This document shows, in pieces, positions 16,217-17,504 of a stretch of 17,504 bases of DNA. The position numbers were made by a program, and so were the translations under genes. The notes under the pieces were generated by a model, which was not told the DNA's origin, did not search any database, and was given only the letters and a program-made list of their open reading frames with translations. Numbering within the stretch: the stretch's first letter is position 1; every line of letters starts with the position of its first letter. The DNA comes from Candidatus Poribacteria bacterium (GTDB lineage Bacteria > Poribacteria > WGA-4E > UBA9662): contig PACG01000229.1 in NCBI GenBank assembly GCA_002699335.1, positions 1 to 17,504 on the forward strand, read 5' to 3'.

Positions 16217-16816
16217 TCAACCAACGGTTAATTTAGTCGTCGGTTCAACGGTTGCTACCCGCATTAAGCCCGGTGTCATCACCTGACTGATCTCCGTCTC
16301 AGTTAGAACTTGGGTAAAGAATCCAACTTCATCAAAAAGCCCCGTGGCGTTCCCCCACTGGAGGCTTCTCCATCCAGTTGCCCATAGATGTACATCTTCA
16401 CTGTCTTACCATCGTAGACTTTGGAGGTATGATGCCATTTATTATCAGCAACGGCCTTTTCCTCGTTAATTCGTCCAACTGTTCCTTTCACATGCCACAT
16501 GAATACTGGACTATGAGTGCCGTTATGAATCCAGATATCCAGACGCCTAACATTCTCCTTTTCAAGCTAGACATCGCCATTTCTCCGCACAAATATATTG
16601 CCAGGTCGTCGGTTTCAACTTTGTCCAAGCTGTAAATGTATAGGGATCAGCATTAAAGACATCGTGGTGTGCGTAACTATCGCCTTTGTGGTTGCCAACC
16701 ATGTCTTTAACCACTTTTCCACCGGCTTCCTCGAATAACCAAGCACTAGCCAACCCTAGCTTAGCACCATGAATTGGGAGGGTAGTAGCAACCAGTATAG
16801 AGAAACAAATTACCAT
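16217..16816 (-). pseudogene. secreted LamG/concanavalin-like domain protein, pseudogene
   Basis: Remains of a secreted jelly-roll (LamG) protein. A signal-peptide-like start (MVICFSILVATTLPIHGAKL) leads into LASAWLFEEAGGKVVKDMVG. FNADPYTFTAWTKLKPTTWQ (about 16600-16660) is the core LamG strand pattern. After a frameshift and an in-frame TAG, the frame resumes in ENVRRLDIWIHNGTHSPVFM, then KWHHTSKVYDGKTVKMYIYG and QLDGEA. A further frame change brings LFDEVGFFTQVLTETEISQV (about 16269-16330) and a TGA at 16217-16219. The middle also appears shortened between GNHKGD and SY, and again after the GEASSGG segment, where intact relatives have more strands. At least two frameshifts and one stop make it non-functional. 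Such proteins usually sit at the cell surface and bind glycans. Confidence 0.85.
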
Positions 16817-17427
16817 AAGCTTCTAAAATGCACCTTAATATCCTTTTAAAACAGTAAGTTGTTATTCCAATTAATTCTGATATTAGATCTAGCCACAAGT
16901 TTCATCAGATTATGATCCATATGGGGTACTACTTTTAGCTGCTAGCGGTATTGTTATAACCGGCACAGAAACAAAGTAGCCTGCAGGTCGGCATTATAAC
17001 TATTTTTAGGAAAGAAGGTCAATTTTATGCTTAGATTTAACTGGTAAGTACAACGCGGTTGGTCAGTCAAAAGAAGCCAGCTGAAGTAGGAGTAAGCTTC
17101 CCAGGCCGAGCCCAGTTAAAGGAGCACTATCAGCTGGACTTAGCTTGGCCGGCAACGACATCAGTATTTATGCCCGGTTGAAAACGGAACATTCACCAAC
17201 GGAAGATAGCCATTTGTCATTGGAGAACACAAATCCACCGTCAGTGAGAACCGAATCTTCGTGGTGAAGGCAGGATTGAATTCCGGTCTTGAGAAGTGGC
17301 TAGACTTCCAATCCCACTATACGCTTTTTCTCAACCATCTGGTTACACTTGATACTTGAATCCAAGGAGAAAATTATGCTACCATGTAACTTTTAGCTTA
17401 CTAATCTGAGAAGGAATAATTTGCATT
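16817..17427. other. intergenic stretch with one gene remnant
   Basis: The first 300 bases (16817-17120) show no reading frame, hairpin or RNA gene that I can support. A broken plus-strand frame lies at 17121-17359. A six-codon mini-ORF (MLPCNF, 17376-17396) has a textbook ribosome binding site (AAGGAG at 17364-17369) and stands 31 bases before the next gene's start. Confidence 0.4.
17121..17359 (+). pseudogene. small gene remnant, possibly LamG-like
   Basis: A protein-like frame from 17121 reads GALSAGLSLAGNDISIYARL and then KT. It continues after a frameshift near 17183 as NGTFTNGR, TAG at 17207, then PFVIGEHKSTVSENRIFVV and KAGLNSGLEKWLDF, ending at TGA 17357-17359. The xDISIYARLKT pattern recalls the DFTIxAWVKT strand of LamG/sialidase-type jelly rolls, but the match is weak. 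No start codon or ribosome binding site is visible, so it is a fragment at best. Confidence 0.33.
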
Positions 17428-17504
17428 ATGATTATCTATCTGAGGGAAAAAGGGCTTGCGCAGATTTTGATTGGGGCTGTAACGGTCGCGTTTGTTGTCG
17501 GTTC
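17428..17504 (+). CDS. N-terminus of membrane-anchored protein (partial)
   Basis: The frame starts at ATG 17428 and runs off the window after 25 full codons. It begins MIIYLREKGLAQ, followed by a hydrophobic stretch ILIGAVTVAFVVG that looks like a signal anchor, with basic residues on the cytoplasmic side. This layout recalls the N-terminus of SurA/PpiD-type peptidyl-prolyl isomerases, but 25 residues are too few to decide. AAGGA (17411-17415) lies 12 bases upstream, a long spacing. It is transcribed away from the minus-strand block. Confidence 0.55.
   Translation, partial: MIIYLREKGLAQILIGAVTVAFVVG

Overview
The window looks like bacterial chromosome from an uncultivated lineage. The mix of a phytanoyl-CoA dioxygenase relic, a secreted LamG relic, a PIG-L deacetylase, a Gfo/Idh/MocA oxidoreductase and a class V aminotransferase is reminiscent of Candidatus Poribacteria and similar sponge or marine bacteria. 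That placement is inference from gene content, not a phylogenetic result.

The left third (1-4382) is mostly decayed sequence. It holds an intrinsic terminator facing left with no gene to serve (45-79), a phytanoyl-CoA dioxygenase pseudogene (316-1060), an intact small SAM methyltransferase (1173-1808), a dead IS30-family element with recognisable ends (about 1900-2995), a 72-codon hypothetical ORF (3339-3557) and two unrecognised gene remnants (3623-4206).

The middle (4383-15953) is a compact minus-strand block of twelve intact genes. Read in transcription order they are: Gfo/Idh/MocA oxidoreductase, PIG-L deacetylase, nitroreductase; then a HEAT-repeat/helix-hairpin-helix protein, nadC and a 3-hydroxyisobutyrate dehydrogenase family enzyme; then guaB; then a malate/lactate-dehydrogenase-like protein without the usual catalytic residues, a 77-residue unknown, a class V aminotransferase, a Rieske ferredoxin and an NAD-dependent epimerase. 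Sigma70-like promoters with 17-base spacers can be placed before the oxidoreductase, the HEAT gene and guaB, and more weakly before the PIG-L gene. The HEAT gene, nadC and the dehydrogenase are separated by only 2 and 9 bases. The Rieske and epimerase genes overlap by 4 bases.

The right end (16217-17504) returns to decay: a LamG-domain secreted protein pseudogene on the minus strand and a short plus-strand remnant. The plus-strand start of a membrane-anchored protein then runs off the window.

Known chemistry covers NAD synthesis (nadC), guanine nucleotide synthesis (guaB) and probably glyoxylate/serine or hydroxy-acid metabolism (aminotransferase and dehydrogenase). The least explained parts are the dehydrogenase-like protein with a remodelled active site, its 77-residue neighbour, and the large HEAT/HhH protein coupled to nadC. 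I see no CRISPR array, rRNA, tRNA or recognisable defence system.
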